Positions 60,600 through 64,000 of a DNA stretch of 64,000 nt are shown piece after piece (position 1 is the stretch's first letter; every line of letters starts with the position of its first letter). This DNA is from Ananas comosus (Eukaryota > Streptophyta > Magnoliopsida > Poales > Bromeliaceae). The translations under genes and the position numbers were made by a program. The stretch is from assembly GCF_001540865.1 (NCBI RefSeq), contig NC_033625.1, forward strand, positions 14,194,111 through 14,258,110. The letters run 5' to 3'. The notes below the pieces were generated by a model, which was not told the origin of the DNA, did not search any database, and saw nothing but the letters and a program-made list of their open reading frames with translations.

Positions 60600-60764
60600 T
60601 TAGGGCTCTTTCAAATCTATATTTTTCACATAATACGCGATTTCCTCTTCGATCGGGACCGCGATCTCGTAGCCTGCAGGCAAAAATTCCTTGAACCCTA
60701 AAATTAGATCCCAGCGGTCGTCGAATAACTCCTGCACCTTCATAACAACGTCGACCGTCTCCAT
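60600..60764 (-). pseudogene. Lone PAH1-half exon of a SIN3-like gene
   Basis: Reads METVDVVMKVQELFDDRWDL, then ILGFKEFLPAGYEIAVP and a stop after 54 codons. It aligns with SIN3 exon 3 ([18 protein letters not shown] ... PKGYEI), and the acceptor (TTGCAG|G ATG) has the same phase as in the full gene. No companion exon for the first half of PAH1 was found in 60.8-64 kb, and the reading frame runs through the expected donor into a stop, so it is probably a fragment or the start of another mini gene. Confidence 0.6.
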
Positions 60765-60837
60765 CCTGCAACCAATTTCTCAACTAATGAATATATATAA
60801 TATATAATATATATGTAAGTTATAAGTTATAAGATCT

Positions 60838-61560
60838 TTTATACAGGTTTCTTTAAATATAGTGAATTGTAAATTTATTTTTTAAAAAATTAACTTTCAT
60901 ATGTTATCGCGGTAAAAATTCTAGTATTTTCAAATATGTTTCTGTCGTTAGAATCTGTTATTTTTGACATTTTTATCCTTCTTATATTATACTGTTATGA
61001 TTTTTAGAGGGACATTTGTGATGGCAAAATTGAAATTATAAATATTTCTCTGACGATTCTCTAACGGTAACAAACGAGAGGGACATATTTGAAAGCATCA
61101 GGACTTTTGTAGAGACAACATATGAAAGTTGAACTTTGTAGGGATATATTTGTCATTCACTATGTTTGCAGGGATATGTACGAATTAACCCAAAAAACTA
61201 ATAGTGTTAATTCCATACAGGTCTATGCAAATATAGTGGATTGCAAATATATTCCTACAAAATTCAACTTTCATATGTTGTTTCCGTAAAAGTCCTAATA
61301 TTTTTCAAATATGTTTCTGTTGTTAGAATCAATTAGGAAACTTAACACTGGTTAGTTTATGAGACAACTTGTCTCTCTTATATTGTACTGTTGTGGCTTT
61401 TAGAGGGACATATTTATAATGGCAAAAATGACATTTCGCTTAATGTATAAACAGTTTTATAACGGTAACAAACCAAAGGAACATATTTGAAAACATTAGA
61501 ACTTTTGTAATTTACTATGTTTGCAGAGATCTGTATGCATTTAACCAAAACTAATAATAA
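60838..61560. repeat. Two diverged ~370-bp tandem copies
   Basis: 'aactttcatatgtt' with 'ttttcaaatatgtttctgt' occurs near 60892/60935 and again near 61265/61305; both copies end with 'gggatatgta'/'agatctgtatgcat' words. Non-coding. Confidence 0.6.
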
Positions 61561-61628
61561 CAATATCCACTCTTTACAAATAATATATATAACATATATA
61601 GAGAGAGACTATAGAGAGAGACAGAGAA

Positions 61629-63213
61629 TCCGGCTATTGTAATATAGATAGTACCAAATGGTTGGTGTTATCGAGTTTTCCGTCGTTAGATCTACCGCTT
61701 TGATCGTTTCCGCCCACTAGATTATATTATTTAACCAACCACTCACTCAACCCTTGGAGATCACTATCATCCTAACCACACATCCCTTCATCCAAGGGCC
61801 GAAAATCTAATAGCACAAAGAGTTTGATATTATATATATATAGAGAGGCTACTATACTATCTATGGTACCGGAGCTCAGGTACTATAATCGCGCTTTCGA
61901 TTTTAGGGTGTTCAAATTAATGATCCATACTATTAAATATAATATATAGTATATGAAGTTTTTAGGAATAAAATTTTAATTTTTTTCAACATTGTTTACT
62001 TAGTAAGTTTACCATGCCAAAATGAGCGGTGGAAATTGAACAATATTTAAAACTTGAGGATAAAACTTTTGAGTTCAAGATCGAAGATGTTGCCCTTAGT
62101 TTAGATAGTTTAAAGTATTTTCTATCAAAATTTGAATAAATTTATATTCTTCTATACGTTAAACTACAAACTCGGCATAGTGACCATTGAATATTAACAA
62201 TTTTAAAATAGTTTGATCATAAAGTAAATTATATCGAAAAAATATAAAATTTTATTCCTAAAAACTTTAAATACTCTAAATCAATTTTAACAGTGTGGAT
62301 CGATGATTTAAACATCTTAAGATCGAAAATGAGACTATAATATGGAATATGAACCCTTTTACTACTAAATTTATCACCCTTGTACGAAAAATTATAGGAA
62401 TTTGGATGATAGTGGTCACATGGTTGATAGAGTAATATAATTTAAGGGTTGGAATTGATCAAATGGTAGATCTAATAGTGGAAAACTTAATAGCACCAAG
62501 TGCTTGGTGTTATTAAAAGTATCCCAGCCAGATTCAATATTAGTTTGGCTAGAATACTATTAGTAGTAAATCTATTCAGTACTATTGATGTGTCTTCGAT
62601 GAAAAGACGTCCAAATCGACAATCTGTATTGTTAAATATCATCTGCACCATTTGATGTATTTAAGAAATCAAATTTCGTGTTCTTTTTATATTATTTTAA
62701 TATGTATCAAATAAACACAAAAATAAACAACTAAAAATGGATATCCTCATAAAATAATAAATAAATAGCTCTTGTATTCAAGATCAAAGGTACCAATATT
62801 GATTCAAATTGTTCAAACAATTTTCTAACAAAAATTCAATAAATTTGGATTAATTCTTTTATACTGTTAAACAAACAAACGCTCCATATCGGAAAGTTAG
62901 AAATTTAGTTATATTTTAGTTTAGATAATGTACACCTGACTTGAATAGCCCATGATAAATACAAACTCAGTAATAGAGTCTGACTACAATACTATCGATA
63001 GCACCAAGCACTTGGTGCCACTAAATAATTTTTTACCGTTAGATCTACCCTTTTGATCATTTTCATTCGCTAGATCAAACTATTCAATCAACCGGTCATT
63101 CAATTCTACGGGACCACAATCATCCTGACCATACATCGTTTCATCTAAGGGCCAGAAACTTAATAGCATCAATAACTTGATGCTATTAATAGCATTCTAG
63201 TCTAGTTCCTCAG
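61629..63213. mobile_element. Cluster of interdigitated TIR elements (families T1 and T2)
   Basis: T2 elements (~230 bp, with 'ttagatctacc' and 'gcaccaagcacttggtgc') lie at about 61629-61845, 62370-62530 (inverted) and 62978-63213. T1 elements lie at about 61855-62345 and 62545-62960. A further T2 copy is at 57897-58125. None encodes protein. Confidence 0.55.
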
Positions 63214-64000
63214 TAGTAGCAAAATCTATTTAGAACTGATAATATTCTAACCTAAACCAGCAATAGATGATTTTGCAACAATAATATTATTATGCACATA
63301 AAAGGTCGAGTTCATCTACAGTGCATGTTTCTAACAGTACATGCATAGCACATGTTATCGACTTTTGGACTTTTATGCTTGGTAATGGAATTGTGTGAAA
63401 GAGTATTAAAAAATTTATTCTCCAAATTATGATGTATTCTAGAATAGTGAGAAACTAGTATAGGAACATACATGATATGGTGGATAGAAATTTTTTTTTA
63501 AAAAAAATAGAATATAAAGTGCACGTAAAAAGATTTACCATTTACCCCGAAGAGAAGAGAGAAGAGAAAATGAAGAGAAATCACAATACCTAGTGAAAGT
63601 TGGATGAATCTGGAGTACCTAATCTCGTCGCTGTGTCTATTGAAGTCTCAAAATGGGGGCGAGGGAGGAGGGGAGCGAGAACAATAGAATGGAGAAGAAA
63701 GTCCGTGCATGAAAATATTAATTAGGCAGAAAAGACGAAACAAACACTTAACGACGAAGAAACGACAAAGAAAGAAAAGGAAACCAGAAAAAAGAGGAAA
63801 GAGGAAGGAAAGAAGAGGAAATCAAAATAATTGGAAAGGAAAGACAAACAAAGGAAAGAAGAGAAAACTAAAAAAAGTCATTTTTTTTCATTTTTATTCA
63901 ACTCAGAGGAGAGAATGTGAAGATTATAAAAGATTCAGGATTCAAAGCAGGTGGCGCCACGTGTATAAATTATTCAGGATTCATATATTGTTATTATAGA
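63214..64000. other. Right edge, no firm gene
   Basis: AT-rich up to 63540, then purine-rich. On the minus strand a C/T-rich leader-like segment (63580-63700) has donors ACTAG|GTATTG near 63591 and TTAG|GTACTC near 63622, so it could be the leader of a minus-strand gene such as the PAH fragment. On the plus strand a CACGTGTATAAAT motif occurs at about 63958. Neither is conclusive. Confidence 0.3.

Noticed and set aside
63709..63999. Lys/Arg-rich plus-strand open frame of 96 codons at the right edge
   Set aside because: Purine-rich low-complexity DNA gives any A/G frame this look; no domain, no leader, no splice context.

Overview
This is a plant nuclear window. It has intron-rich genes with GT..AG (and two GC..AG) introns, leaders with the AAACCCTAAA-type motif and (CT)n tracts, and AT-rich intergenic DNA full of miniature transposons. 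The DEK1 protein is closer in wording to monocot than to Arabidopsis DEK1 as I know them, so a monocot is likely; I cannot name the species. Single N bases and one 24-base N run mark assembly gaps.

Layout. (1) 1-2.6 kb: 5' part of an unrecognised minus-strand gene with an acidic N terminus, followed by its leader and promoter. (2) 1.9-6.5 kb: two near-identical ~1 kb blocks, each present twice and separated by single N bases. The pattern is best explained as two alleles interleaved by the assembler, one carrying a Helitron and one an empty site. (3) 6.7-26.6 kb, minus strand: a complete DEK1 (membrane-anchored phytocalpain) gene, which I resolved into 30 coding exons (~2,145 residues) with catalytic Cys, His and Asn present. 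(4) 26.8-28.8 kb: a Pack-MULE-like element with ~115 bp terminal inverted repeats that has captured a broken fragment of a GDP-L-fucose synthase gene. (5) 29-36.3 kb: AT-rich DNA with MITEs and a tRNA-derived SINE. (6) 36.4-48.2 kb, minus strand: a complete SIN3-like corepressor gene, 22 coding exons, 1,367 residues, three PAH domains and the HDAC-interacting region. (7) 48.3-56.8 kb: nested transposons, a 228/154-bp tandem array and a miniature LTR element (TRIM) split by another transposon. (8) 57-60.8 kb, minus strand: a small three-exon SIN3-like gene made only of PAH pieces (140 residues) and a further lone PAH exon, whose intron positions match the full SIN3-like gene. (9) 60.8-64 kb: repeats.

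Functionally, DEK1 (mechanosensing and epidermal/aleurone cell fate at the plasma membrane) and the SIN3-like scaffold (histone deacetylase recruitment in the nucleus) are ordinary, unlinked plant genes that happen to be neighbours. The most noteworthy observations are the interleaved Helitron +/- alleles upstream of the left gene, the local array of PAH-only SIN3 derivatives, the Pack-MULE with a GER fragment, and the TRIM with a TIR element inserted into its (TA)n tract. I see no sign of a prokaryote-type system or of a clearly new molecular machine.
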